The notes under the pieces: model-generated
Told to the model about the DNA's origin: nothing
The model's database searches: none
The model's input: the letters and a program-made list of their open reading frames with translations, nothing else
Shown here: positions 15,645 through 23,680 of the stretch, in pieces
How positions within the stretch are numbered: position 1 is the stretch's first letter
Layout of the letters: each line of letters opens with the position of its first letter
NCBI GenBank assembly: GCA_016926065.1
Contig: JAFGPI010000082.1
Span: forward strand, 1 to 34,262
Direction: 5' to 3'
DNA from: Candidatus Krumholzibacteriota bacterium
Lineage (GTDB): Bacteria > Krumholzibacteriota > Krumholzibacteriia > Krumholzibacteriales > Krumholzibacteriaceae
Length of the DNA: 34,262 bases
Made by a program: the position numbers and the translations under genes

Positions 15645-15800
15645 ACAGGGGAAAGGTGCCGGCCATCCCTCATCGCCGAGCTTGCTGAAGCCATTCGGCA
15701 AAATCAGCTTGAAACCACGGCGCACCTCTTTTACCGTATCGCGGAGCCGGAAAAGAGAGCCTACACGGAGCTGGAAAGGATCGTAGGCGCAAAAGGATGA
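15645..15800 (+). pseudogene. C-terminal remnant of a small gene, ATGA-overlapping the methyltransferase
   Basis: An open frame without ATG, GTG or TTG reads LIAELAEAIRQNQLETTAHL and onward to ELERIVGAKG, a helical sequence with normal codon use. Its TGA (15798-15800) overlaps the methyltransferase ATG (15797-15799) as ATGA, the usual sign of translational coupling. A ribosome-type GGGAGGT (15633-15639) and a GTG at 15656 exist but lead into another frame that stops after about 10 codons. I infer a frameshift or deletion in a former upstream partner of the methyltransferase. Confidence 0.4.
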
Positions 15801-16597
15801 ATGCGAACGTGAACGACTGGATGGAAAAGATCGACAACCTAAACCTCGGCATCTTCGAGGCCATCCCTTCCCAAACCAGCGAGGGGTGCAAGCGTTCCTT
15901 GCTGGCGGTGCAGAGAGTAACGGCCAGAAGGCACAAAGAGTATGCCTACCTGGAAATCGGCTCCCACCTCGGGGGCACCATACAACCCCATCTGCTGGAT
16001 AACCGCTGCCGGAGAATTTACTCTATTGATCCCAGGCCTTCCCGGCAGCCGGATGATCGGGAACCCGGGTATGTCGCTTACTATGAAAACAACACCAGCG
16101 AAAGAATGATCGCTATGCTTTCCCGCGTCGCTCCCGGAGAGGTGCCGAAGATAGAGTGCATCGAGAGTGACGCCTCCCGGACAGATCCCGGCCGGATCCA
16201 AAACCGGCCGCGAATCGCCTTCATAGACGGGGAGCATACCAACGCGGCCGTTCTTTCTGATTTTCGGTTCTGCGGAAAGGTTCTAAGCGAGGGGGGAACC
16301 ATTCTGTTCCACGATTTCAATATTATTTATCCGGCTATTCAAAAAGTCCTCGGAATTTTGGACAGGGAACGGCGAAGCTACCTGGCCCTAAAACTGGAGG
16401 GCCTGGTGTTCGCCGTCTTCTTCGATCCCGGTCTGGTGAGCGCGGATCCGTATCTGGCTTCACTTTACAGGGAAAATAAGAATTTCTGGTCCAGGTTTAT
16501 TTTCAAACAGCGCGTTAAGCGATATCTGCCGGGCCCCCTGCTCAAATTGGCGGGATTGCCGCGAAAGGTGTTCGGGAAGAAAACGGCCGAACAATAA
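15797..16597 (+). CDS. class I SAM-dependent methyltransferase (Methyltransf_24-like)
   Basis: A 266-residue cytoplasmic protein. The SAM-binding motif is AYLEIGSHLGGT (50-61), followed by the acidic strand IYSIDPRP (74-81), the family's IAFIDGEHT (140-148) and the late motif EGGTILFHDF (165-174), in which HDF replaces DD. This pattern is found in methyltransferases and cephalosporin-hydroxylase-like proteins that modify sugars or glycans. The C-terminal about 55 residues are basic and aromatic (FWSRFIFKQRVKRYLPGPLLKL). AAAAGG precedes the ATG. It ends 4 nt from the convergent ogt gene. It differs from the methyltransferase at 3661 and is not a close copy. Confidence 0.8.
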   Translation: MNANVNDWMEKIDNLNLGIFEAIPSQTSEGCKRSLLAVQRVTARRHKEYAYLEIGSHLGGTIQPHLLDNRCRRIYSIDPRPSRQPDDREPGYVAYYENNTSERMIAMLSRVAPGEVPKIECIESDASRTDPGRIQNRPRIAFIDGEHTNAAVLSDFRFCGKVLSEGGTILFHDFNIIYPAIQKVLGILDRERRSYLALKLEGLVFAVFFDPGLVSADPYLASLYRENKNFWSRFIFKQRVKRYLPGPLLKLAGLPRKVFGKKTAEQ

Positions 16598-16601
16598 TCA
16601 T

Positions 16602-17156
16602 TCACCGGTAATCAAAGAACGCGCAGGTCACCCGCCCATCTTCATCAAAGGTTATGCCCTCCCTCTCCAGCAGGGCTCTTTTCATTTCCGCCCCCCCTTG
16701 GTAACCGCCCGGGTGTCGGTCCGAGCGAACGGCGCGGTGGCAGGGCACGATTAGGGGAAACGGATTGTTCGCCAGGGCATTTCCCACAGCCCGCGCTCCG
16801 TTAAGTTTTCCCAGACATATCGCTATGAGTCGATAGGTGCTGATGCGCCCCCGGGGAATGCGGTGCTCGGCGCGCAGCACCTGCCGTTGGAAAGAGGAAC
16901 ACCGGTTAAGATCAACGATATCCAGCGAGAATTTGATATTCTCACCTTCAAGCAGGCTCTTGATCCCTGATGCCACATCTTCGAGCTCCTCGCAGGAAGA
17001 GTGCCGCGTATTCGGATAAAGCGCGTGCACCCGCTTTTCTGCCGGTAGCCCGGGTGTGGAGAGCAGGATCCGCACGATCTTTGGATCGCCGTTCAGCGCG
17101 GTCCAGATAATTCCCACCGGACCGAAGGGAGTGTGTTTTATTATCTTACTATGCAT
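16602..17156 (-). CDS. ogt: methylated-DNA-[protein]-cysteine S-methyltransferase
   Basis: Suicide DNA-repair enzyme (184 aa) that moves the alkyl group from O6-alkylguanine onto its own cysteine. The acceptor is C139 in LIVPCHRAV; the preceding helix-turn-helix reads IPRGRISTYRLIAICLGKLNGARAVGNALANNPFP with the arginine finger region, and GGYQGG follows. The N-terminal 80 residues are the usual poorly conserved ribonuclease-like domain. The length is that of Ogt/AGT without the AdaA domain. GGGAG lies about 8 nt before the ATG on the minus strand. It converges with the methyltransferase and diverges from the beta-helix gene, so it is its own transcription unit. Confidence 0.93.
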   Translation of the reverse strand: MHSKIIKHTPFGPVGIIWTALNGDPKIVRILLSTPGLPAEKRVHALYPNTRHSSCEELEDVASGIKSLLEGENIKFSLDIVDLNRCSSFQRQVLRAEHRIPRGRISTYRLIAICLGKLNGARAVGNALANNPFPLIVPCHRAVRSDRHPGGYQGGAEMKRALLEREGITFDEDGRVTCAFFDYR

Positions 17157-17232
17157 ATGCCGCAGCTCCCGGACCAGTTGACAAGGCCGGGTTGCCAGGC
17201 TCCCGGCATCAGCATTGATAGGCGCGTTCGAA

Positions 17233-17250
17233 CCCCGGTTTATGCCGGGG
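17233..17250. repeat. GC hairpin in the ogt/beta-helix intergenic region
   Basis: CCCCGG (17233-17238) and CCGGGG (17245-17250) form a perfect 6-bp stem with a 6-nt loop, followed by TCCCTCTTCT. It lies in a 283-nt region between two divergent genes, so a terminator role is unlikely for either. Confidence 0.35.
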
Positions 17251-17369
17251 TCCCTCTTCTAGGCGAGGCTTTGGCCCATACCGGATATTATATGAGAAGC
17301 AATAACGGATCGTAACATAATAAAGTGTTCGCTTGGTGCTCTTTTCCTTCGTCCCGGTGTTCGTATCTC

Positions 17370-17399
17370 TTGATTTTCTGAGAGCCCCGCCCCTATAAT
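17370..17399 (+). promoter_or_regulatory. sigma70-type promoter for the beta-helix lipoprotein
   Basis: TTGATT (17370-17375), an 18-bp spacer and a perfect TATAAT (17394-17399) lie 40 nt before ATG 17440, giving a short 5' leader of about 34 nt with GAGGTGG as the ribosome site. Confidence 0.6.
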
Positions 17400-17439
17400 G
17401 CCTGTGGAGTATCGATTCAATTCAAAGCGAGGTGGTATC

Positions 17440-19077
17440 ATGAAATACGGTTGCGGTTTCAATAGGGTAATGGCGGTGTTGTCGGTAATGGCTCTCGTTT
17501 TTATTGCCGGCTGCGGTGAGGATGAGCCGGCGAGCCCGTCCTCCAAGCCCTCCACCGGTCCCAAGATTTGGTATGTTGACCTGGGCGCGTCCGGTTCCGC
17601 CAGCGGATCTTCGTGGACCAACGCCTTCGCGCATCCGCAGCAGGCGGTGGACGCGGCCTCCAGCGGAGACCAGATCTGGGTGGCCGCCGGAAACTACATG
17701 TCGCTTAATGCCTCCAATGACACGGTGCCGGTGCTTACCATGATGGAGGGAGTGGAAATTTACGGAGGATTCGCGGGGGATGAGAAAAGTTTGTCTTCCC
17801 GGGACCCGGAAATTCACATCACCAGGCTGAACGGCAACAACCAGGCTTTTCATGTCGTTTTGGGCGCCGATAATGCGAGGCTGGACGGATTTTGGATCCA
17901 GGGCGGTAACGCGGCGGGAGCCGATTTTCCCCATAAGGTCGGGGGGGGCATGTATAACGGCGGGACATCTCCGGTGGTGGAAAATTGCACCTTCTACGCC
18001 AACCTGGCCGACCAGGGAGGGGGCGCGTATAATTCCAGCAGCAGCCAGGCAGTCTTCGTAAACTGCAAGTTCGATAACAATCTAGCCACGAACACCACCT
18101 CCAGCGCCGGCGGAGGGGGAGGGTTGTACAATAGTTATAGTTATACCACCGTGGACAGTTGCGATTTTATTTCCAACCATTCGCTCAGGCACGGCGGGGG
18201 GATGTTCAATAACGCCAGCTCTCCGGTCATCACGGTCTGTCGATTCCGCTCTAATGTTTGCGAAAATAAAGGCGGGGGTATGTACAACAACAGCTACGGC
18301 GTGGCCAGCAGAAAACCCACCTTGACGGACTGCGAATTCGAAAATAATGACGCAGAGGACGGTGGCGGGATGTATAATTTTTACTGCTCCTCCATCGTGG
18401 AAGGCTGTACCTTCGAAGATAATGACGCCGGGTATAATGGCGGCGGTGCTTTTAACTACAACAGTTATGCCCGGCTGACGGACTGCGTTTTCAACGCCAA
18501 CGAATGCGCTAATAATGGCGGGGGCCTGTATAACCAGTTGTATGACCAGGGCAGCTCCCCCGTCATCAAGAACTGCATGGTGAAAGGAAACAGATCGGGC
18601 CATAACGGAGGCGGCATCTACAATGATCTAGGGTCTCCCCAAATCCTGAGTTGCACCTTGACCGGCAACTCGGCGGCCTACGGCGGAGCTATCGTGAATT
18701 ATAACGGCGCCGCCACCATAACGGATTGTATCGCCTGGGGAAACTCCGCGGATTACAGCGACCCGCAGTTCCGTTTCACCGGTGCCACCCTTCCCCTCGT
18801 GACCTTTTCCGATGTCGATCAGGCGGGATACGGCCTCTCTCCCGGCGGCGACGCCGACGGCAACGGCAATATCAGGAAGGATCCCCTGTTCTGGACCGGA
18901 CCCCAGGGCAACTATTACCTCAGCCAGATAGTATGCGGGCAGGCATCCAACAGCCCCTGCGTCGATGCCGGGAGCAGCACGGCGGAGATACTGGGCATGG
19001 TAAACCGGAGCACCCGCACCGATGAGGGAATAGATTCGGGAACGGTCGATATGGGGTATCATTACCTTCCCCAGTAA
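17440..19077 (+). CDS. parallel beta-helix repeat lipoprotein
   Basis: A 545-residue surface or periplasmic lipoprotein. The signal peptide ends VFIAGC (lipid Cys near residue 25), followed by a short Ser/Pro linker. WYVDLGASGSASGSSWTNAFAHPQQAVDAASSGDQIWVAAGNY is the usual entry to a right-handed parallel beta-helix. About ten turns then carry a GGGMYN-type motif (GGGMYN, GGGAYN, GGGLYN, GGGMFN, GGGAFN, GGGIYN) alternating with a 'C.F..N' strand. The C-terminus reads SPCVDAGS...DMGYHY, the choice-of-anchor Q ending. ATG 17440 is set by GAGGTGG and by the signal peptide; ATG 17398 would sit inside the promoter. A carbohydrate-binding or adhesin role is inferred only. Confidence 0.85.
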   Translation: MKYGCGFNRVMAVLSVMALVFIAGCGEDEPASPSSKPSTGPKIWYVDLGASGSASGSSWTNAFAHPQQAVDAASSGDQIWVAAGNYMSLNASNDTVPVLTMMEGVEIYGGFAGDEKSLSSRDPEIHITRLNGNNQAFHVVLGADNARLDGFWIQGGNAAGADFPHKVGGGMYNGGTSPVVENCTFYANLADQGGGAYNSSSSQAVFVNCKFDNNLATNTTSSAGGGGGLYNSYSYTTVDSCDFISNHSLRHGGGMFNNASSPVITVCRFRSNVCENKGGGMYNNSYGVASRKPTLTDCEFENNDAEDGGGMYNFYCSSIVEGCTFEDNDAGYNGGGAFNYNSYARLTDCVFNANECANNGGGLYNQLYDQGSSPVIKNCMVKGNRSGHNGGGIYNDLGSPQILSCTLTGNSAAYGGAIVNYNGAATITDCIAWGNSADYSDPQFRFTGATLPLVTFSDVDQAGYGLSPGGDADGNGNIRKDPLFWTGPQGNYYLSQIVCGQASNSPCVDAGSSTAEILGMVNRSTRTDEGIDSGTVDMGYHYLPQ

Positions 19078-19161
19078 GTATGAGCGGGATTGAATTTATA
19101 ACTTCCTCTGGCCCCGGTCCGAAAGCACGACCTTTCCCAGAAACCGGCAATAGGTAATAAT

Positions 19162-19208
19162 ATAGCCTCGTAGGGTAATTGAGCGTTTTAGCGTCGCGGC
19201 GAGGCTAT
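19162..19208. terminator. possible hairpin between convergent genes
   Basis: ATAGCCTCG (19162-19170) is the perfect complement of CGAGGCTAT (19200-19208), with a 29-nt loop that includes the stop codon of the minus-strand decarboxylase gene. No T-run follows, so this is a weak terminator candidate. Confidence 0.25.
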
Positions 19209-20636
19209 CCGCCGGATCTCCTCCAGCAATCCGAGCAGATCATCCATTTTTGTGTGGGGATTGATGATGGTGCACCGCAGGTAAAAACCATTTCTTAACC
19301 GGGTCTGCACGATATAGTATTTTCCCCGCCCGACTATTTCTTGCCTGATTTCTTTTTGCAATAGATCCAGGTCTTTCACTCCCGGCCGGAGAAAACGGAA
19401 GCAGATGATATTACTCTCCGGCTCTACGGCCAGCTCGAAATCGGGAGATCGTTGTATCTCCTCCGCGAAAGAGCGCGTCAGGTCATAGGTGTAGTCGATG
19501 AAATCGGAAAAAACCCTCGTCCCGTAAAGGCGCAGGGCCAGGTATAGTTTCAAGCCCATCATGCTCTTGGTGCATTCCAGGGTGCGGTGAGCGTAATTGT
19601 ACCATTCCTCCCGGGCATCCTTTTCGAATAGATAGGAGGCCCGCTGGGAAAAAGCCTCATAGGAGCGAGCGCCGTCCCGGAAGATAACCGCGGTGGCCAG
19701 GGCCGGGGTCATCAGCATCTTGTGCGCGTCCCAGACGATCGAATCGGCCCGGTGCAGACCGTTCAGCAAATGCCGGTACCTGCCGGATAACAAAGCGGAA
19801 GCGCCGTGCGCTGCATCGACGTGAAACCAAAGATCGAACTCCTCGGCGAAATCGGCCAGTCCCTCCAGATCGTCGTAACTGCCGGTGGCGGTGGAACAGG
19901 CGTTTCCCACCACGGCGAATACCCGGCTTCCGCCGGAGACGGCTTCCCGGTATTTCCGGCGGAGCCGGGCCAGATCGATATGGTACGCATCGTCGACCGG
20001 CACCAGGGAGAGGGTCCCTTCCCCCAATCCCATTATCCCCATCGCCCGCTGTATCGAATAATGGCTCTGCTCCGAAACCAGGAGGGTAAGTGGCTGTCGG
20101 CCCATCGCGCCCTCGGTCCAGATATCGAAACCGCTCTTGGATTGCCTGGCGGCCAGCAGGGCGGTGAGATTTCCGGCGGTGCCTCCATGAGTGAAGATGC
20201 CGTCGGCTTCGGCGGGGTAGCCGATCAGGCCGGCCATCCATTGGATGAGCCTTTTTTCCATGGCCACGTTTGCCGGGCCCATCTCGTAGATGGCCGATCC
20301 GTTGTTGAGATAATTGCCGAGCAGGGCGCAGAGGGCGGCCAGGGGGAGGGGGGTGCAGCACTGGTGCCCGATATAGCGGGGATCCCGCAGGTTGTTGGAA
20401 TCGGACAGCACTTTCCCGATCAACTCGTTGAAATCGGCCGCGGGATCTTCCCCGAAATCGCCGGGCCAGCGCTCAAGCATCCCCGCCGGATCGATATGGG
20501 GTAGGACCACGTCCCTTTTACCGCTTAAGGATTCGTCCAGAAAATCGGCCAGCCCGTCCACCAGGCTATGCCCCTGCTGTCTGAAAAGCTCGGGATCGAA
20601 TAGTCCATGAAGATGAGAGGAAGATTGCTTTTTCAT
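19188..20636 (-). CDS. pyridoxal-dependent group II decarboxylase
   Basis: A 482-residue fold-type I PLP enzyme of the group II decarboxylase family (PF00282; aromatic amino acid, glutamate, diaminobutyrate or cysteine-sulfinate decarboxylases). The PLP lysine is K306 in SIVWDAHKMLM, D274 in WFHVDAAHG binds the ring nitrogen, and H192 in SEQSHYS stacks on it. The N-terminal helices and RDPRYIGHQCCTPLPLA entry are typical. The exact amino acid cannot be read from sequence; the aromatic/diaminobutyrate branch is most similar by eye. GGAG lies 8 nt before the ATG, and ATG overlaps the stop of the upstream relic gene as ATGA (20633-20636), so translation may be coupled. Confidence 0.88.
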   Translation of the reverse strand: MKKQSSSHLHGLFDPELFRQQGHSLVDGLADFLDESLSGKRDVVLPHIDPAGMLERWPGDFGEDPAADFNELIGKVLSDSNNLRDPRYIGHQCCTPLPLAALCALLGNYLNNGSAIYEMGPANVAMEKRLIQWMAGLIGYPAEADGIFTHGGTAGNLTALLAARQSKSGFDIWTEGAMGRQPLTLLVSEQSHYSIQRAMGIMGLGEGTLSLVPVDDAYHIDLARLRRKYREAVSGGSRVFAVVGNACSTATGSYDDLEGLADFAEEFDLWFHVDAAHGASALLSGRYRHLLNGLHRADSIVWDAHKMLMTPALATAVIFRDGARSYEAFSQRASYLFEKDAREEWYNYAHRTLECTKSMMGLKLYLALRLYGTRVFSDFIDYTYDLTRSFAEEIQRSPDFELAVEPESNIICFRFLRPGVKDLDLLQKEIRQEIVGRGKYYIVQTRLRNGFYLRCTIINPHTKMDDLLGLLEEIRRIASPRR

Positions 20637-21364
20637 CTGTACACTCCGTCCTCATTCTCTGGATCGTAAGATAACGATCCCCGACACAATACCTCCAGGG
20701 GACAGGGAGCCTCGGCCATGATCCCGGTGCGCAGGGTTCCCAGGTCGTAATCCTGGAAATTGGGCAGGGCCAGTTCGGCGATGAACATGGTGGGCACGCC
20801 GTGCAACGCCGTGCAGCGCTCTTTCTCGACCGCCTCCAGCACCTTGTCTGGCTCGAAATACTCTCCCGGTATCACCATGGTCGCTCCGTGGGTCACGCAG
20901 GCGAGATTGGAGAGAACCATCCCGAAGCAATGGTAGAAGGGCACCGGTATGCAGAGCCTGTCCTTGTGGGTAAAGCGCATCGTCTCTCCGACATGGTAGC
21001 CGTTATTTAGGATGTTGTGATGGGTGAGGCAGGCCCCCTTGGGCCTCCCGGTCGTCCCGGAGGTGTACTGGACGTTGATTATATCGTCGAAATCAAGTTC
21101 GCGGCGCCTCTTCTCGAAATTATCGTCGTCTATGCCCTCCCCCAGGGCCATAAGGCTCTTCGCGGCATTCTTGCACACCTTATAGAGTTGCGCGTAATTG
21201 TACCGTTCGCCGCGGGGAACGAAGACCAGGGCCTCGTTTTCCGGATAGGTCTTGGCTATTCGTTCGAACATCACGCCGACGGTCTCGCCGATGAGCGGCT
21301 CGTCGGAGCCCAAGAAGATATAGCTCTTCCCGCCCCTATGCATGCTTAATCTTTCAGTACTCAT
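20633..21364 (-). pseudogene. acyl-CoA synthetase relic with internal and C-terminal deletions
   Basis: The frame (243 aa from ATG 21364, set by GGGAGG just upstream) is plainly AMP-binding: NYAQLYKVCKNAAKSLMALG, the P-loop YTSGTTGRPKG, then VPFYHCFGMVLSNLACVTHGATM, LHGVPTMFIAEL and LRTGIMAEAPCPLEVL. Intact relatives carry about 90-100 residues between KSLMALG and the EGIDDDNFEKRRREL segment; here they are joined directly. The frame also ends just after LRTGIM..PCP.EV, so the whole C-terminal half (GYGxTE motif, hinge, Lys domain) is missing. It cannot be a working ligase. It keeps an open frame, a ribosome site and an ATGA overlap with the decarboxylase gene. Confidence 0.75.
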
Positions 21365-21581
21365 ATTCCTCCCTTGATACCTACCGCGTCGTCCGCGACG
21401 GGGGATAGATCTCCGTGTCAAAATATAGATACCCGCCGGAGGGAGCAAGCGGTTTTGGGAAAAATAGCGGTATAATTCAAGAGGGGGCGCAGGGGAGCGC
21501 TGGAATAAAGGGGGGGCACTAGAATACCGGGGGAGTGCTGCAAGGCAGAGTGACCACCGGGATATAGGCGCGGATTCCGGT

Positions 21582-21611
21582 TTGACAAGTATATCCCGGT
21601 GAATGTAAACT
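21582..21611 (+). promoter_or_regulatory. promoter for the export operon
   Basis: A perfect TTGACA (21582-21587), an 18-bp spacer and TAAACT (21606-21611, 4/6) lie about 115 nt before ATG 21726 in the divergent intergenic region with the acyl-CoA synthetase relic. Confidence 0.5.
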
Positions 21612-21725
21612 TTGCGGGTTGCTCGCCCAGGAATAGAAATTTATTACCGGCACCGGAGGACGCCGATAAACGCCCGCGGCGGTATCGATCCTTCTCCGGG
21701 GAAGGGACGGCAGGCAGAGGATTTT

Positions 21726-22934
21726 ATGAATAGGGATCTTTCGGCTCTCAGTATATCTCCGGAGCGCCGCGCCAAAAAGGGTCCACCGGGGTGGCTGATC
21801 GCTCTGATCGCGGTCTGTGCCCTGCTGGCGGCGGCGGTGATCATAGCGCTGACCGCGCGGGGCAGGGCGGTCCGGGTGGAGTATGCAGTGGCCCGGGCGG
21901 CCGGATCGGGAACCTCGGCGATACTCAATGCCAGCGGATACGTGACTCCACGCCGGAGGGCCACCATATCGTCGAAAATCACGGGAAAGATAAAGGAAGT
22001 GCTGGTGGAAGAGGGGATGTCGGTAAGCGAGGGGCAGGTGCTGGCCTATCTCGATGACGCCGACGCCCTGGCCTCGCTGCGGGCGGCGGAGGCAGAGCGC
22101 GACGTGACGGAGGGAAGCCTGGGGGAGCTGGAGTCGGAATACGAACTGGCGCTTAAGAATCTCGAACGGGCGCGGGAACTGAGGAGAGGCGACCTTAACA
22201 GCGAACAGGAGCTCGACAACGCCGAAACAGCGGTTCGTTCGCTCCGGGCCAGGCTGGAGGTGGCGAGGCTAACCATCGAGGCCGCGCGCCGGGGCGTAAC
22301 CATCGCCCGGCGGGGATTGGAGAACTGCACCATCCGCGCCCCCTTCTCCGGCGTGGTCGTCTCCAAGGACGCCCAGCCGGGGGAGATGGTATCCCCGGTG
22401 TCGGCGGGCGGAGGGTACACTAGGACGGGGATCGCCACGGTGGTCGACATGGCCTCCCTGGAGATAGAGGTCGACGTTAACGAATCGTATATAGCAAGGG
22501 TGTCCCCCGCCCAGAGGGTGGAGGCGGTTTTGGACGCCTATCCCGACTGGATGATCCCGGCCAGCGTTCTCACGGTGATTCCCACGGCGGACAGGCAGAA
22601 GGCCACCGTCCAGGTGAGGATAGCTTTCGACGAGCTGGATCCCAGGATACTTCCCGACATGGGAGTAAAGGTATCGTTCCTGGAAAGCGGAGACGGCGAG
22701 GAGGGGCCGGCGGGTGGTGTTTTTATTCCCTCGCGGTCGGTCAAGAAGGAAAACGGAAGTTCGGTGATTTTCGTTATCAGGGATTCGACCGTCGAGCGGC
22801 GCGCGGTCACCCCCGGCCGGGAAACGGGGAGCGATATTCTGATCGTCAGCGGAATTCGCCCCGGGGAGAGAGTGGCCGCGGGTAATATCGAAAGCCTGCG
22901 GGACGGGGCGAGGATAGAGATAGTAAAGCCTTAG
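21726..22934 (+). CDS. HlyD/MacA-family periplasmic adaptor subunit
   Basis: A 402-residue membrane-fusion protein linking an inner-membrane transporter to the envelope. A basic N-terminus precedes one membrane anchor (GWLIALIAVCALLAAAVIIAL, about 24-44). The barrel-sandwich half motif ASGYVTPRRRATISSKITGKIKEVLVEEGMSVSEGQVLAYLDD follows, then a coiled-coil hairpin of about 100 residues rich in Glu, Leu and Arg, then the second lipoyl half TIRAPFSGVVVSKDAQPGEMVSP and a beta-barrel domain. ATG 21726 follows CAGAGG and precedes a normal cytoplasmic tail; the longer frame from 21612 runs into the promoter. First gene of a four-gene operon. Confidence 0.9.
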   Translation: MNRDLSALSISPERRAKKGPPGWLIALIAVCALLAAAVIIALTARGRAVRVEYAVARAAGSGTSAILNASGYVTPRRRATISSKITGKIKEVLVEEGMSVSEGQVLAYLDDADALASLRAAEAERDVTEGSLGELESEYELALKNLERARELRRGDLNSEQELDNAETAVRSLRARLEVARLTIEAARRGVTIARRGLENCTIRAPFSGVVVSKDAQPGEMVSPVSAGGGYTRTGIATVVDMASLEIEVDVNESYIARVSPAQRVEAVLDAYPDWMIPASVLTVIPTADRQKATVQVRIAFDELDPRILPDMGVKVSFLESGDGEEGPAGGVFIPSRSVKKENGSSVIFVIRDSTVERRAVTPGRETGSDILIVSGIRPGERVAAGNIESLRDGARIEIVKP

Positions 22935-22960
22935 CAGGAGAGAAGCAACAGGAGATAGAT

Positions 22961-23680
22961 ATGGTAAGACTGGATTGCCGGGGGGAGGACTGCATAGTCA
23001 AGGTACGGGATCTGGACAAGAAATATTACCGCGGTAACGAAGTGATAGACGTTCTCAGGGGCACCAACCTCGACGTCTCGCCGGGCGAGTTCATCGCCTT
23101 CATGGGGCCCTCCGGGTCGGGGAAAACCACCCTGCTCAACCTGGTGGGGGGACTGGACGAGCCTACGGCGGGGACCATCTTCATTGGGGGCGAGGAATTA
23201 AACAAGCTCTCGAGAAGGGAGCTGGCCCGTTTCCGGGCGCGGTACATAGGATTCATCTTCCAGCTTTACAACCTGATACCGGTCCTTACGGCCTACCAGA
23301 ATGTTCAGCTTCCCCTGCTGTTGACCAGCTTGTCGAAAAAGGAGCGCATAAAGCACGTGGAAACGGCGCTCGCCATAGTCGGTCTGACCGGGCGGATGAA
23401 ACATTTTCCCAGCCAGCTTTCGGGGGGGGAGGCCCAGCGGGTGGCTATAGCCAGGGCGATCGTGACCGACCCGGTGCTGCTTCTCTGTGACGAGCCGACC
23501 GGGGATCTCGACCGGGAAACCGGGGACGGGATTCTGGAGCTGCTGGGCAGGCTCTCGAAGGAGTTCGGCAAGACGGTACTGATGGTGACGCATGACGCGA
23601 GGGCGGCGGCGGTCGCCGATTCGATCCTGCATCTCGACAAGGGGATACTGGTGGAGGCGCAGGAGCCCGGGGTATTCTGA
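22961..23680 (+). CDS. ABC transporter ATP-binding protein (MacB/LolD type)
   Basis: A 239-residue nucleotide-binding subunit with all motifs: Walker A GPSGSGKT (49-56), Q-loop Q101 in FIFQLYNLIP, signature LSGGEAQR (153-160), Walker B VLLLCDEP (172-179), D-loop GDLD and H-loop H211. The FQxxNLxPxxTAxxNVxLP segment and short length place it in the MacB/LolD/FtsE group, which powers mechanotransmission-type export rather than pore transport. GGAGA at about 22950 supports the ATG. Its stop overlaps the next start as TGATG. Confidence 0.95.
   Translation: MVRLDCRGEDCIVKVRDLDKKYYRGNEVIDVLRGTNLDVSPGEFIAFMGPSGSGKTTLLNLVGGLDEPTAGTIFIGGEELNKLSRRELARFRARYIGFIFQLYNLIPVLTAYQNVQLPLLLTSLSKKERIKHVETALAIVGLTGRMKHFPSQLSGGEAQRVAIARAIVTDPVLLLCDEPTGDLDRETGDGILELLGRLSKEFGKTVLMVTHDARAAAVADSILHLDKGILVEAQEPGVF

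Noticed and set aside
17215-17260. tRNA-like GTTCGAACCCC
   Set aside because: The TTCGAA loop has no matching T-stem and no acceptor or anticodon arms can be folded around it.
17940-18690. Repeated GGCGGGGGNATGTATAAC-type DNA, looked at as a repeat array or CRISPR
   Set aside because: The repeats are codon-level copies of the beta-helix turn with unequal spacing and variable sequence, inside one ORF.
19806-20504. Open plus-strand frame of 232 codons
   Set aside because: Antisense to the decarboxylase; no RBS and no recognisable domain.
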